A DNA stretch of 64,000 nt from positions 62,001 through 126,000 of the forward strand of contig NZ_BROD01000001.1 in assembly GCF_024345225.1 (NCBI RefSeq). The letters are read 5' to 3'. Positions 9,237 through 18,832 of this stretch are shown here, piece after piece. Both the position numbers and the translations under genes were made by a program. The notes under the pieces are model-generated. The model saw nothing but the letters and a program-made list of their open reading frames with translations, ran no database searches and was not told where the DNA came from. Position 1 is the stretch's first letter. Each line of letters starts with the position of its first letter. This DNA is from Clostridium sp. TW13. Lineage in GTDB: Bacteria > Bacillota > Clostridia > Clostridiales > Clostridiaceae.

Positions 9237-9546
9237 ATCAATCATCACCTTTAATTTAGATTTTGATTTTTGTTATATATTGATGAATTTTTAGATTAAA
9301 GAAATAATATACTTTCTAATTTCATTTTTATTATTAGATAAATCTCTTTTCTCTAAATAAATATATACCAAGTTTATTGATATATACATTTAAAATAGTC
9401 AGTAAATAGTAATATCTTAATTTGATTATATAAATTAATTTTAATACTGTTACAATATGATAATACTACAAACGTTCAAAAAATTCAAATAGAACATGCA
9501 AAAAATAATAAAAAAATAAAAATGATAAAAATAATTCAAAAAGTAC

Positions 9547-9575
9547 TTGAATTATTTGAACTATTAATGTATTAT
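9547..9575 (+). promoter_or_regulatory. Probable promoter of the ulaG operon
   Basis: TTGAAT (9547-9552) and TATTAT (9570-9575) are spaced by 17 bases, about 170 bases before ulaG. The site is embedded in GTTCAAA/TTTGAAC repeats. Confidence 0.55.
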
Positions 9576-9627
9576 AAAGACATAAACAAACTAAAAGTTC
9601 AAACAAAACAAACACAAAGTTCGAAAA

Positions 9628-9663
9628 GAACATATAAATGTTAAAATGAACATAAATGTTAAA
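9628..9663 (+). promoter_or_regulatory. Tandem operator-like repeats upstream of ulaG
   Basis: GAACATATAAATGTTAAAA and GAACATAAATGTTAAA lie 20 bases apart, just downstream of the predicted promoter. Further related GTTCAAA, GTTCGAA and GAACAT words occur at about 9473, 9492, 9597 and 9619. This spacing suggests cooperative binding of the adjacent DeoR-type repressor. The rest of 9237-9745 is A/T-rich without a gene. Confidence 0.45.
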
Positions 9664-9745
9664 GTTATCTTAAAAAGAAAAAATAATGAAATGAATATAT
9701 TTATTCAAAGTAAAAAATAAAAAGAGTTTTGAGGAGGAATTAAAA

Positions 9746-10810
9746 ATGTCACAAGTAGAAAAAATTACAAGAGAATCATGGGTACTTAAAACTTTTCCAG
9801 AATGGGGTACTTGGTTAAATGAAGAAATAGAAGAAGAACAAGTGAAACCAGGAAATTTCTCAATGTGGTGGTTAGGATGTACAGGAATATGGGTTAAAAG
9901 TGAAGGTGGAACAAATATCTGTATAGATTTTTGGTGCGGAAGTGGAAAAAATACAAGGTCTAATCCATATATGAATCCACAACATCAAATGGCTAGAATG
10001 TGCGGTGGTAAAAAGCTTCAACCAAACCTAAGAGTAGCACCTTTTGTATTAGATCCATTTGGAATAAAACAAATAGATGCAGTTTTATCAACACATGACC
10101 ACAATGATCACATTGATGTAAACGTTGCAGCTGCAGTTATTCAAAATTGTGATCCAAGTGTACCATTTATAGGACCTCAAGCATGTGTAGATAAATGGGT
10201 AGGATGGGGAGTTCCAAAAGAAAGATGCATAGTTGTTAAGCCAGGAGATACAATAAAAGTTAAAGACATTGAAATTGTAGCTTTAGAATCATTCGATAGA
10301 ACAGCTTTGATTACAGAACCACCAACTGGTGACATAAGAGGAACAATGCCAATAGATATGGATATTAAGGCAGTAAACTACTTAATAAAAACTCCAGGTG
10401 GAAATCTATATCATAGTGGAGATTCACATTATTCAAATTATTATGCTAAACATGGAAACGACTACAAAATAGATGTGGCTTTAGGATCTTATGGAGAAAA
10501 CCCAAGAGGAATCACTGATAAGATGACATCAGTAGATATCTTAAGAATGGCAGAATCCTTAAATACAAAAGTAGTTATCCCATTCCATCATGATATTTGG
10601 TCAAACTTCCAAGCTGATACAAAAGAAATATTAGAACTATTTGATATGAGAAAAGATAGATTACAATATAAATTTAATCCATTCATATGGCAAGTAGGCG
10701 GAAAATTCACATTCCCAGAGGATAGCAATAAGAGAGAATATCATTATCCAAGAGGATTTGAAGATTGCTTTACAAATGAAATTAATACACCATATACATC
10801 ATTCTTATAA
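9746..10810 (+). CDS. ulaG: L-ascorbate-6-phosphate lactonase (MBL fold)
   Basis: The 354-residue length and sequence style match UlaG. Residues 117-122 read HDHNDH, the HxHxDH metal site of metallo-beta-lactamase-fold hydrolases; a later GDSHYS and PFHHD supply further ligands. UlaG opens the lactone ring of L-ascorbate 6-phosphate to give 3-keto-L-gulonate 6-phosphate in the cytoplasm. ATG 9746 follows GAGGAGG. It is the first gene of the operon, with PTS genes next, as expected for ascorbate taken up and phosphorylated by the PTS. Confidence 0.93.
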   Translation: MSQVEKITRESWVLKTFPEWGTWLNEEIEEEQVKPGNFSMWWLGCTGIWVKSEGGTNICIDFWCGSGKNTRSNPYMNPQHQMARMCGGKKLQPNLRVAPFVLDPFGIKQIDAVLSTHDHNDHIDVNVAAAVIQNCDPSVPFIGPQACVDKWVGWGVPKERCIVVKPGDTIKVKDIEIVALESFDRTALITEPPTGDIRGTMPIDMDIKAVNYLIKTPGGNLYHSGDSHYSNYYAKHGNDYKIDVALGSYGENPRGITDKMTSVDILRMAESLNTKVVIPFHHDIWSNFQADTKEILELFDMRKDRLQYKFNPFIWQVGGKFTFPEDSNKREYHYPRGFEDCFTNEINTPYTSFL

Positions 10811-10818
10811 AATCAATA

Positions 10819-10844
10819 GAGGGTTAGCCTAATGCCTAACCCTC
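10819..10844 (+). promoter_or_regulatory. Intercistronic hairpin between ulaG and the EIIA gene
   Basis: GAGGGTTAG and CTAACCCTC form a perfect 9-bp stem with loop CCTAATGC. There is no T run, so it is more likely an RNA-processing or mRNA-stability element than a full terminator. Confidence 0.6.
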
Positions 10845-10870
10845 AATAAAAGGTAAAAGGGGAAGAGACT

Positions 10871-11323
10871 ATGTTACAAGAACTAATTGATAAAAAAAGA
10901 TATTCATTCCATGAAGGTTTTGATACTTGGGAAGATGCAATTGCTGCTTCTTGTAGACCTTTAATTGAAGATGGATCAATAACAGATGATTATGTAGGAG
11001 CAATAATTGCTAATGTGAAAAAGTTTGGACCATACATAGTTATAGCACCTAATATTTGCATACCACATGCTCAAGAAGGTGTGGTTGGAGTTAATGAAAC
11101 AGCAGTATGCTTTATGCAAACTAAAAAACCAGTTCATTTTAGTGATGACCCAGATCAAGATGCAAGATTATTCTTTGTATTAGCTTCAACAGATAGCAAC
11201 AAACATTTAGAAAACTTATCAAACTTGGTAGGAGTAATAGAAGATGAGGCTGTGGTTGATAAGTTATTAGAAGCAAATAGCAAAGAGGATTTAGAAGCAA
11301 TTGCTAAAGAATTAGCAAAATAA
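10871..11323 (+). CDS. ulaC: PTS EIIA component, mannitol/fructose type (ascorbate PTS)
   Basis: This 150-residue protein is a complete PTS_EIIA type-2 domain. APNICIPHAQEG carries the phosphorylated histidine (His66). Phosphate from HPr would pass through it to the EIIB encoded at 12975. Together with the EIIC membrane protein it makes a three-polypeptide ascorbate-type PTS. The ribosome site GGGGAAGAG precedes ATG 10871. In E. coli the order is A-B-C on separate genes; here the order is IIA, IIC, IIB. Confidence 0.9.
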   Translation: MLQELIDKKRYSFHEGFDTWEDAIAASCRPLIEDGSITDDYVGAIIANVKKFGPYIVIAPNICIPHAQEGVVGVNETAVCFMQTKKPVHFSDDPDQDARLFFVLASTDSNKHLENLSNLVGVIEDEAVVDKLLEANSKEDLEAIAKELAK

Positions 11324-11414
11324 TTTAATAAGATGTTTAACACGGTATTTAAGTAAAATATTTTTAAAGAGGGAATGAACAAAATCAGATAAAAAAGCAT
11401 AGGGGGAATTTATA

Positions 11415-12872
11415 ATGGAAATATTAATTGATGTATGGAAGTTTTTCCAGGTTAATATATTAACAAAGCCAGCGTTCTTTATAGGTTTTATAGTACTTAT
11501 CGGATATTTATTATTAAAACGTCCAATTTATGAAGCTATAGCAGGTTTCATAAAAGCAACAGTTGGTTATTTAATCCTAAATGTTGCAGCTAGTGGGCTT
11601 GTAACAAACTTCCGTCCAATATTAGCAGGGTTGAAAGATCGTTTTAATTTGACAGCAGCAGTTATAGATCCTTATTTTGGACAGACGGCAGCGCAGAAGG
11701 CTATAGAGGGGGTTGGAAGATCCTTCTCACTTATGATGATAGTTTTATTAATAGCATTTATGTTCAACATAGTTTTAGTGTTATTTAGAAAGCAAACTAA
11801 GATAAGAACAGTGTTTATTACAGGACATATTATGGTTCAACAATCATCAACAGCTTTATGGTTAGTATTATTCTGTTTCCCTAACTTAGTAGATACTCAA
11901 ATTGTAATTATGCTTGGATTATTATTAGGAGCTTACTGGGCAGTATCAGCAAATCTTACAGTTGAAGCAACTCAAGAGTTAACTGAAGGTGGTGGATTTG
12001 CAGTTGGTCACCAACAAATGTTTGGAATCTGGCTTACAGACAAAATTGCAGGAAAAATAGGTAATAAAGAAAAATCAATTGAACATTTAAAGTTACCAGG
12101 ATTTTTATCAATATTCAATGATAACGTAGTTGCTACAGGTATATTAATGATGTTATTCTTTGGATCAATTATGGGTATACTAGGACCAGACCTATTACAT
12201 CAAATAGACAAAACTGGTTTTGCAGCAGATACAAATTTCGTGTTCTATATAGTGGAAAAATCATTAAACTTCGCAGTTTATTTAAGTATATTACAACTTG
12301 GTGTTAAGATGTTCGTTTCAGAACTTACAGAATCATTCCAAGGTATCTCAAACAAGATTTTACCAGGATCAATGCCAGCAGTAGACTGTGCAGCAACATA
12401 TGGATTTGGTCATGCTAATGCAGTAACAATAGGTTTCTTATTTGGAGCATTAGGACAATTTATATCAATTATAGGATTAGTAGTATTTAAGAGTCCAGTA
12501 TTAATCATAACAGGATTCGTACCAGTATTCTTTGATAATGCAACATTTGCAGTATATGCAAACAAAAAAGGTGGTTTAAGAGCAGCTTGTATAATTCCTT
12601 TTGTATCTGGAATAATTCAAGTACTAGGAGGAGCTTTCGCAGCATACTTCTTTGGATTAGCTAAATTTGGTGGATGGCATGGAAACTTTGACTTCGATAC
12701 AGTTTGGCCAGTAATTGGTGTGTTAATGAAGAACTTCCAATACGTAGGTTTTGGAATTGTGTTAGTAGCTTTATTGGCAATACCACAAATTCAATATTTC
12801 AAGAATAAGAAGGGCTATTTTAAGATAGCGGAAGATTATGAAGAATATATAAGTGAAACTGAAAAAGCATAA
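11415..12872 (+). CDS. ulaA: PTS ascorbate transporter subunit EIIC
   Basis: This 485-residue integral membrane protein has about eleven hydrophobic segments and matches the UlaA/SgaT (EIIC-GAT/ascorbate) fold. Recognisable conserved blocks include GHIMVQQSS, GGGFAVGHQQMFGIWLTDKIAG and MPAVDCAATYGFGHANAVTIGF. It binds and moves the sugar acid across the membrane while EIIB phosphorylates it. The ribosome site AGGGGGAA precedes ATG 11415. The assignment to the ascorbate family is strong, but the real substrate could be a related acid. Confidence 0.93.
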   Translation: MEILIDVWKFFQVNILTKPAFFIGFIVLIGYLLLKRPIYEAIAGFIKATVGYLILNVAASGLVTNFRPILAGLKDRFNLTAAVIDPYFGQTAAQKAIEGVGRSFSLMMIVLLIAFMFNIVLVLFRKQTKIRTVFITGHIMVQQSSTALWLVLFCFPNLVDTQIVIMLGLLLGAYWAVSANLTVEATQELTEGGGFAVGHQQMFGIWLTDKIAGKIGNKEKSIEHLKLPGFLSIFNDNVVATGILMMLFFGSIMGILGPDLLHQIDKTGFAADTNFVFYIVEKSLNFAVYLSILQLGVKMFVSELTESFQGISNKILPGSMPAVDCAATYGFGHANAVTIGFLFGALGQFISIIGLVVFKSPVLIITGFVPVFFDNATFAVYANKKGGLRAACIIPFVSGIIQVLGGAFAAYFFGLAKFGGWHGNFDFDTVWPVIGVLMKNFQYVGFGIVLVALLAIPQIQYFKNKKGYFKIAEDYEEYISETEKA

Positions 12873-12886
12873 AAGATAATTTCTTA

Positions 12887-12925
12887 GGTGCAATTAATCA
12901 AATAGTATTTAAGTTTAATTGCACC
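12887..12925 (+). promoter_or_regulatory. Intercistronic hairpin between ulaA and ulaB
   Basis: GGTGCAATTAA pairs with TTAATTGCACC across a 17-base loop. No T tract follows. It may adjust the IIC:IIB ratio by mRNA processing. Confidence 0.55.
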
Positions 12926-12974
12926 ATTCTAAAAATAGAGTATAAAAATAAAATTAAAAGGATGTGTATTTATT

Positions 12975-13268
12975 ATGTTAAAAGTATTAGCAGCATGTGG
13001 TAGTGGAATGGGTTCAAGTCAAATAATTAAGATGAAAATAACTAAAGTTTTTAAGAAGTTAGGAATAGATGTATCAATTCAACATAGCAGTGTAGGAGAA
13101 GCTAAGAGTCAAGCATCAACTTTTGATGTAGTATTTTGTTCAGAAGTTTTAAAATCAAATTTCAAGAGAGCTGAAGATTCAGGAACTGTAGTAATTGGAT
13201 TAAAGAATGTTTTATCTGAGCAAGAAATTGAAGAAAAGGTTATGGCAAACGTAGTAAATAAAAAATAA
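12975..13268 (+). CDS. ulaB: PTS EIIB component, lactose/ascorbate type
   Basis: A 97-residue EIIB domain. The N-terminus LKVLAACGSGMGSSQ contains the phosphorylated cysteine (Cys8) in the P-loop-like CGSGMGSS motif of the UlaB/SgaB family. It takes phosphate from the EIIA His and hands it to the transported substrate bound to UlaA. Length is normal for a stand-alone EIIB, and the protein is cytoplasmic at the membrane face. Confidence 0.92.
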   Translation: MLKVLAACGSGMGSSQIIKMKITKVFKKLGIDVSIQHSSVGEAKSQASTFDVVFCSEVLKSNFKRAEDSGTVVIGLKNVLSEQEIEEKVMANVVNKK

Positions 13269-13302
13269 TTAATATAGCTAATGTGATTTGAGGGGATGGA
13301 AT

Positions 13303-14328
13303 ATGAAAATTATAAAAAAGCACTTAGACGAAATGTATCGTGCATATGCAGCAAGTTCTATAGAGATAGATGGAGAACTTAATTTATTAGTAGCCTCTGA
13401 AGAAAAAGGATACCCTTGCTATGCATATAGTGGTAAAGATTTCAATCATCGTCAAACAGTTTGGGATAATGGTGGGGGATGTATGTCAATTATTCCTATT
13501 CCAAATCGTAAAAATGAATTCTTGGCTGTTAGAGACTTCTATTTAAAAGAAAGTCCAAGTGATGCTCGTTTAGTTTGGGGACATTTAGTAGATGGGGAAT
13601 GGGTTGTTGAAACAGTTGTTAAATTACCTTATTTACATCGCTTTGATGTATGGGATGTTGATGGAGAAGTATATTTTATTGGAGCTACTATAGCTGATGT
13701 TAAAGCTTCAAAAGATGATTGGAGTCATCCAGGAACTATATACTATGCTAAGTTACCAGAAGTATTAACTGATGGTTTAGATTTTAAAGTTCTTAAAAAA
13801 GGTTTGTTTAAAAATCATGGATATATTCGTCATATGGTGGATGGTAAACCTAGAGGTACTTTTGGGTGTGACCAAGGCGTATTTGAAGTAATTCCAAGTA
13901 AGGATGGAGAATGGCAAGTTAATCAATTGTTAGAAGGTAATATTAGTGAAGTTGCTTGGTGTGATTTAGATAGTGATGGTGTAGATGAATTAATGACCAT
14001 AGAGCCATTCCATGGAAATACAATGAAAATCTACAAGCTTATTGATGGCAAGTATACGGAAATCTATACTTACCCATATGAAATTGACTTTGCACATACC
14101 TTAGTAGGCACAACACTTTGTGGTGTACCAAGTTTTGTTGGTGGTGTGAGACGTGTAGAGGCTGAATTGTTTTATATACAGTGGGTTGATGGAAAATGCC
14201 AAGAAACAATTATTGAGAAAGGTGTTGGCCCAGCCAATGTTTCAGTTATCAATTTAGAGGATTGTGATTTAATTGTCTCAGCTAATCATACAAAGAATGA
14301 AGCAGCTGTATATTTTGTAACTGAATAA
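13303..14328 (+). CDS. Propeller-like protein of unknown function in the ula operon
   Basis: This protein of about 341 residues is rich in Trp, Gly and Asp and has repeated short strands. EVAWCDLDSDGVDELMTIEP is an FG-GAP/VCBS-like calcium-binding DxDxDG motif, so a beta-propeller-like fold is likely. There is no signal peptide, so it is probably cytoplasmic. It sits exactly where a UlaD decarboxylase would be expected (after the PTS, before UlaF) but bears no resemblance to that TIM-barrel enzyme. ATG 13303 follows GAGGGGATG. Its role is unknown; a part in processing the sugar acid is only inferred from position. Confidence 0.7.
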   Translation: MKIIKKHLDEMYRAYAASSIEIDGELNLLVASEEKGYPCYAYSGKDFNHRQTVWDNGGGCMSIIPIPNRKNEFLAVRDFYLKESPSDARLVWGHLVDGEWVVETVVKLPYLHRFDVWDVDGEVYFIGATIADVKASKDDWSHPGTIYYAKLPEVLTDGLDFKVLKKGLFKNHGYIRHMVDGKPRGTFGCDQGVFEVIPSKDGEWQVNQLLEGNISEVAWCDLDSDGVDELMTIEPFHGNTMKIYKLIDGKYTEIYTYPYEIDFAHTLVGTTLCGVPSFVGGVRRVEAELFYIQWVDGKCQETIIEKGVGPANVSVINLEDCDLIVSANHTKNEAAVYFVTE

Positions 14329-14371
14329 ATAATAGTAATCTAATAATTTAATATTTATATGGAACTTAAGG

Positions 14372-14398
14372 GCATGGATTGTATATAAGAATCCATGC
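14372..14398 (+). promoter_or_regulatory. Intercistronic hairpin upstream of ulaF
   Basis: GCATGGATT pairs perfectly with AATCCATGC around a 9-base loop, 28 bases before the ulaF start. No T run follows. Confidence 0.55.
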
Positions 14399-14426
14399 TC
14401 AAGGTTTATGGATGGGGGGAATTGTT

Positions 14427-15119
14427 ATGTTAGAAGATTTAAAAAAACAAGTTTATGAGGCGAACATGCTTTTAACAAAATATAATTTGGTGACATTTAC
14501 GTGGGGTAATGTTTCTGCAATAGATAGAGAATTGGGATTAATAGTTATTAAACCATCTGGTGTTGATTATGAAAAGATGAGTCCAGAAGATATGGTGGTT
14601 GTGGATCTAAAAGGAAATGTTGTTGAAGGAAAATATAAACCATCCTCAGATACACCAACACATGTAAACCTATATAATCATTTCTCGGAAATAGGAGGAA
14701 TAGTACATACACATTCTAGATGGGCCACTATATTTGCTCAATCAGGAAGAGGAATTAAGGCATATGGTACAACACAGGCAGATTATTTTTATAATGAAAT
14801 TCCTTGTACAAGAGATATGACAGTAGATGAAATAAAATCTAATTATGAATATAATACAGGATCTGTTATAGTTGAAGCTTTTGAAAAGTTAAATCCAAAC
14901 TATGTTCCAGCTGTGGTAGTAAAAAATCATGGACCCTTCACTTGGGGAAAAGATGCAAACGAAGCAGTTCATAATGCTGTGGTTTTAGAAGAAATTGCTA
15001 TGATGGCATGGAATACAGAAGTTTTAACAAATCATGCAGTTAAAACAATGCCACAAGAATTAATGGACAAGCATTTTATGAGAAAACATGGTCCTAACGC
15101 ATACTACGGTCAATTATAA
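14427..15119 (+). CDS. ulaF: L-ribulose-5-phosphate 4-epimerase (AraD/UlaF family)
   Basis: About 230 residues, the normal class II aldolase/epimerase size. [17 protein letters not shown] and the zinc-binding HTHS of [15 protein letters not shown], plus a later [10 protein letters not shown], are the AraD/SgaE/UlaF signature blocks. It converts L-ribulose-5-phosphate to D-xylulose-5-phosphate, which enters the pentose phosphate pathway. ATG 14427 has GGGGGAA just upstream; an in-frame start at 14379 lies within the hairpin. It is followed directly by ulaE. Confidence 0.93.
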   Translation: MLEDLKKQVYEANMLLTKYNLVTFTWGNVSAIDRELGLIVIKPSGVDYEKMSPEDMVVVDLKGNVVEGKYKPSSDTPTHVNLYNHFSEIGGIVHTHSRWATIFAQSGRGIKAYGTTQADYFYNEIPCTRDMTVDEIKSNYEYNTGSVIVEAFEKLNPNYVPAVVVKNHGPFTWGKDANEAVHNAVVLEEIAMMAWNTEVLTNHAVKTMPQELMDKHFMRKHGPNAYYGQL

Positions 15120-15149
15120 TAAAAATAATATTACAAAGCAGGTGATTTT

Positions 15150-15995
15150 ATGAAGGAATATACATTAGCATTATATGAAAAATCTATGCCGAATTTTTTA
15201 TCATGGGAAGAAAAGTTGCAATGTGCTAAAGAATGCGGTTTTGATGCAGTAGAGATAAGTATAGATGAGACTGATGAAAAGTTATCAAGACTTGATATGT
15301 CAAAAGAAGAAAGAAAAGACCTCGTAGAGCTAATGTTTAAATGTGGTGTAGAGATTAGAACTATGTGCCTTAGTGGACATAGAAAATATCCATTAGGAAG
15401 CCTAGATGAAGCCACTAGAAATAGAGGAATGGAGATAATGGAAAAGGCAATTAACTTTGCTGATGATTTAGGCATTAGGATAATTCAAATAGCAGGATAT
15501 GATGTTTATTATGAGCAAGGGACTGAGCAAACAAGAAAGTATTTTGAAGATAACCTAAAAAAATCTGTGGAAATAGCTGCAAAAAAAGGAGTCATCCTGG
15601 CTTTTGAAACAATGGAAACAGAATTTATGAATACAGTTGAAAAGGCTATGACGTTTGTTAAGCAAGTGAATTCGCCATATCTTCAAGTTTATCCTGATTG
15701 TGGCAATGTTACTAATGCAACTTTAGCTAATGGTGAAAATCCAATAGATGATTTTGAAACTGGAAGAGGACATATAGCTGCTGTGCATTTAAAGGAAACA
15801 GTTCCAGGCAAATTTAGAGAAATTACTTTTGGAACAGGTCATGTGGATTTTGAAGAAATAATCAAAAAATCTTGGGAACTTGGGGCAAGAAAGTTTACAG
15901 CTGAATTTTGGTATGTAGGCAATGATGATTGGAAAGAAGTAATTAAAAATACAAAAGTGTTTATGGATGAAAAATTTAAAAATGCTTTGGGATAA
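15150..15995 (+). CDS. ulaE: L-ribulose-5-phosphate 3-epimerase (UlaE/SgaU family)
   Basis: A 281-residue TIM-barrel protein of the AP-endonuclease-2/xylose isomerase superfamily. Metal-ligand and active-site blocks visible are LAFETMETEFMN, VYPDCGNVTN, HLKET and FTAEFWY, all typical of UlaE. It interconverts L-xylulose-5-phosphate and L-ribulose-5-phosphate, just before the UlaF step. The ribosome site GCAGGTGATT precedes ATG 15150. Its presence shows that the operon goes through L-xylulose-5-phosphate, although the enzyme that would make that compound (UlaD) is not encoded nearby. Confidence 0.93.
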   Translation: MKEYTLALYEKSMPNFLSWEEKLQCAKECGFDAVEISIDETDEKLSRLDMSKEERKDLVELMFKCGVEIRTMCLSGHRKYPLGSLDEATRNRGMEIMEKAINFADDLGIRIIQIAGYDVYYEQGTEQTRKYFEDNLKKSVEIAAKKGVILAFETMETEFMNTVEKAMTFVKQVNSPYLQVYPDCGNVTNATLANGENPIDDFETGRGHIAAVHLKETVPGKFREITFGTGHVDFEEIIKKSWELGARKFTAEFWYVGNDDWKEVIKNTKVFMDEKFKNALG

Positions 15996-16062
15996 ACATA
16001 AACAAAATTAATTTAGAGAAAAGTATATTTGTTATAAAAACAATAGATAGGTTGGTGAATGT

Positions 16063-16878
16063 ATGAATAAGCAAGAATTGATTTCTAAATCAAAAGAAAT
16101 CAAAAAAAACATTATTGAAATGATTTATGAAGCTAAGTCAGGGCATCCAGGTGGTTCATTATCTTGTGCAGATATAATTACTTATTTATATTATGAAAAG
16201 ATGAATGTAAATGTTGAGAATCCAAAGGATTTAAGTAGAGATAGATTTGTTTTAAGTAAAGGGCATGCTGCTCCAGCACTTTATGCAGTACTAGCTGAAA
16301 AAGGATTTTTTCAAAAAGATGAATTAAGTAATCTTAGAAAAACAGGATCATTACTTCAAGGGCATCCTGATGCAAAGCACATACCAGGGGTTGATGTATC
16401 AACAGGATCACTTGGACAAGGAATATCCAATGCAGTAGGTATGAGTTTAGGACTTAAAACTCAAAATAATAAAGCAAAAGTATATGTACTTTTGGGAGAT
16501 GGAGAACTTCAAGAAGGATTGGTTTGGGAAGCTTCCATGGCAGCAGCACATTATAAGTTAGATAATTTAGTTGCAATTATAGATAATAATGGACTTCAAA
16601 TTGATGGACCAAATGAGGAAGTAATGGGAATTGCCCCACTAGATAAAAAGTTTGAGAGTTTTGGATGGAATGTAGTTTACTGTGAGGATGGAAATGACTT
16701 TGAAAAGATTAATAAAGCATTTTTAGCAGCAGATAAATGTGCAGGAAAACCAACTGTAATTGTTGCAAAGACTGTAAAAGGCAGTGGAGTAAGCTTTATG
16801 GAAAACAATGCAGGATGGCATGGGCAAGCACCAAATAAAGAAGAAAAAGAGAAAGCAATAGAAGAAATAATGAAATAG
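16063..16878 (+). CDS. Transketolase, N-terminal (thiamine-diphosphate-binding) subunit
   Basis: A 271-residue split transketolase subunit. SGHPGGSLSCADI near residue 26, SKGHAAPALYA, and GDGELQEGLVWEA followed by DNN form the thiamine diphosphate and magnesium binding site. The second half is encoded by the next gene, as is common in Clostridia and archaea. It works with TalC to convert xylulose-5-phosphate into glycolytic intermediates. It follows ulaE in the same direction with a short gap. Confidence 0.94.
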   Translation: MNKQELISKSKEIKKNIIEMIYEAKSGHPGGSLSCADIITYLYYEKMNVNVENPKDLSRDRFVLSKGHAAPALYAVLAEKGFFQKDELSNLRKTGSLLQGHPDAKHIPGVDVSTGSLGQGISNAVGMSLGLKTQNNKAKVYVLLGDGELQEGLVWEASMAAAHYKLDNLVAIIDNNGLQIDGPNEEVMGIAPLDKKFESFGWNVVYCEDGNDFEKINKAFLAADKCAGKPTVIVAKTVKGSGVSFMENNAGWHGQAPNKEEKEKAIEEIMK

Positions 16879-16985
16879 TATTCAGAGAACTTATTGATAT
16901 AGATTATGTTGACGGAATTCTATGAAAATCATAAGCAAGTATGTATAAGTTAATGGTACAAGGAAAAGCTAGGAGGAATAAAGAA

Positions 16986-17912
16986 ATGGGTAAGGCTACA
17001 AGAGAATCATATGGTATGGCTTTGGTTGAACTTGGTCGAGAAAATGAAAAAGTAGTGGTGCTAGATGCAGATCTTTCAAAGTCAACCAAAACAAATGGAT
17101 TTAAGTCAGAATTTAAAGATAGATTTTTTAATGCAGGAATTGCTGAACAAAATTTAATGGGAATGGCAGCAGGTTTTGCTAATGTAGGTAACATACCTTT
17201 TGCAAGTACATTTGCTGTTTTTGCAACAGGAAGAGCTTTTGAGATTATAAGAAACTCTATTTGTTATCCAAAGATGAATGTAAAAATAGCAGCTACTCAT
17301 GCAGGAATAACAGTAGGTGAAGATGGTGGATCACATCAATCAATTGAAGATATTGCACTTATGAATTCCCTTCCAAATATGACTGTAATAGTGCCAGCAG
17401 ATCATAGAGAGGCAATGGCTGCAACTAAGGCAGTAGCAGAATTTAATGGACCTGTGTATTTAAGATTTGGAAGATGCAATACAGAAGATATATTTGATGA
17501 TACTTATGAATTTAAAATAGGTAAAGGTGTTCAAGTAAGAGAAGGTAATGATATAGCAATTATTGCAACAGGAATGATGGTTCAAAAAGCTATTGAAGCT
17601 TCAAAAGTATTAGAAACTCAAGGAATTAATGCAAGAGTTATAAATATATCAACAATTAAACCAATAGATAGAGAGTTAATTATAAAGGCTGCTAAAGAAA
17701 CTAAGGGGATAGTTACAGCTGAAGAACATTCAATCATAGGTGGACTTGGGGCAATGGTATCTCAAGTTGTATGTGAAGAATGTCCAACAAGAATTAAAAT
17801 GGTTGGAATAAAAGATACTTTTGGAGAGTCTGGAACTCCAGATGAATTAATGGAAAAATATAAATTAACTAGTGCAGCTATTATTGAAGAAGTTAAAAAT
17901 ATACTAAAATAG
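16986..17912 (+). CDS. Transketolase, C-terminal (pyrimidine-binding) subunit
   Basis: About 308 residues covering the transketolase pyrimidine-binding and C-terminal domains. [15 protein letters not shown] contains the catalytic glutamate that activates thiamine diphosphate; [14 protein letters not shown] and the C-terminal domain [13 protein letters not shown] are also standard. ATG 16986 has AGGAGG upstream; an in-frame ATG at 16941 lacks one. It pairs with the preceding subunit to form an active heterotetramer. Confidence 0.94.
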   Translation: MGKATRESYGMALVELGRENEKVVVLDADLSKSTKTNGFKSEFKDRFFNAGIAEQNLMGMAAGFANVGNIPFASTFAVFATGRAFEIIRNSICYPKMNVKIAATHAGITVGEDGGSHQSIEDIALMNSLPNMTVIVPADHREAMAATKAVAEFNGPVYLRFGRCNTEDIFDDTYEFKIGKGVQVREGNDIAIIATGMMVQKAIEASKVLETQGINARVINISTIKPIDRELIIKAAKETKGIVTAEEHSIIGGLGAMVSQVVCEECPTRIKMVGIKDTFGESGTPDELMEKYKLTSAAIIEEVKNILK

Positions 17913-17925
17913 GAGGATACATATA

Positions 17926-18570
17926 ATGAAAATATTTGTAGATACAGCTAATGTAGAAGAAATTAAAAAAGCAAACGCCCTAGGTGTTATTTGTGGAGTA
18001 ACAACAAATCCATCTCTTATAGCAAAAGAAGGTAGAGATTTTAAAGAAGTAATAAAAGAAATAACTGATATAGTAGATGGACCAATAAGTGGAGAAGTAA
18101 TCTCCATGAAGTCAGAAGAAATGGTAGTTGAAGCCCGTGAAATAGCTAAGATACATAAGAATATGGTAGTAAAGATTCCAATGTGTGAAGAAGGATTAAA
18201 AGCAGTAAGTATTCTTAGCAAGGAAGGAATTAAAACAAATGTAACTCTAATTTTCTCAGCATTACAAGCGTTACTAGCAGCAAGAGCTGGAGCTACTTAT
18301 GTAAGTCCATTCCTAGGCAGATTAGATGATATAGGCAGTGATGGAATTATATTAATTGAAGATATTGTAGAGATATTCTCTATGCATGAAATTGAAACAG
18401 AAATTATTTCAGCAAGTGTTAGAAATCCAATTCATGTATTAGAATGTGCAAAGGCTGGTTCTGATATAGCTACAATTCCTTATGGTGTAATTATGCAAAT
18501 GATTAAACATCCACTTACAGATGCAGGAATTGAAAAGTTTTTAAAAGATTATGAGGGAATGAAAAAATAA
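17926..18570 (+). CDS. TalC/FSA-type transaldolase
   Basis: A 214-residue short-form transaldolase. [40 protein letters not shown] (Schiff-base lysine, about residue 86) and [15 protein letters not shown] are the family hallmarks. Short members are either true transaldolases or fructose-6-phosphate aldolases; the neighbouring transketolase favours transaldolase in pentose-phosphate conversion. It is 13 bases after the transketolase gene with its own AGGAGG and is the last gene of the operon. Confidence 0.92.
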   Translation: MKIFVDTANVEEIKKANALGVICGVTTNPSLIAKEGRDFKEVIKEITDIVDGPISGEVISMKSEEMVVEAREIAKIHKNMVVKIPMCEEGLKAVSILSKEGIKTNVTLIFSALQALLAARAGATYVSPFLGRLDDIGSDGIILIEDIVEIFSMHEIETEIISASVRNPIHVLECAKAGSDIATIPYGVIMQMIKHPLTDAGIEKFLKDYEGMKK

Positions 18571-18593
18571 ATATATTTAGAAGTGTTCCAATT

Positions 18594-18653
18594 AAAGGTT
18601 GGTAGAACAATGTGGAGAAATTTTAAAATTTCAAAATTTGTTCACCAACCTTT
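18594..18653 (+). terminator. Long composite hairpin terminator after the ula/tkt operon
   Basis: AAAGGTTGGT...GAACAA pairs with TTGTTC ACCAACCTTT, and inside it GAAATTT pairs with AAATTTC. This makes a 60-base near-perfect stem with a bulged A, ending in TTTATTATCTTT. It is longer than a usual terminator. The remaining sequence to 18832 shows no gene. Confidence 0.7.
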
Positions 18654-18832
18654 ATTATCTTTGAGAAAATTATAACAAAGTAAAATTGTAAATACCTTTA
18701 GAAATGGAAGAAATACACGAAAACCAAGGCGGATTTTCTTATGTTATATTTGTTTTCAATTGTCATTTATATATACACAATACATTATTAATAAAATGAT
18801 AATTTGAGATAGTAGCTATAAAATGCAGTTTG

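Noticed and set aside
9249-9745. Possible CRISPR-like array because of recurring GTTCAAA/GAACAT words
   Set aside because: The words are short, irregularly spaced and not separated by unique spacers of equal length; they fit operators better.
13303-14328. UlaD-type decarboxylase
   Set aside because: The protein is too long, shows strand-rich repeats and a DxDxDG site, and lacks the TIM-barrel DxKxxD motif of UlaD.
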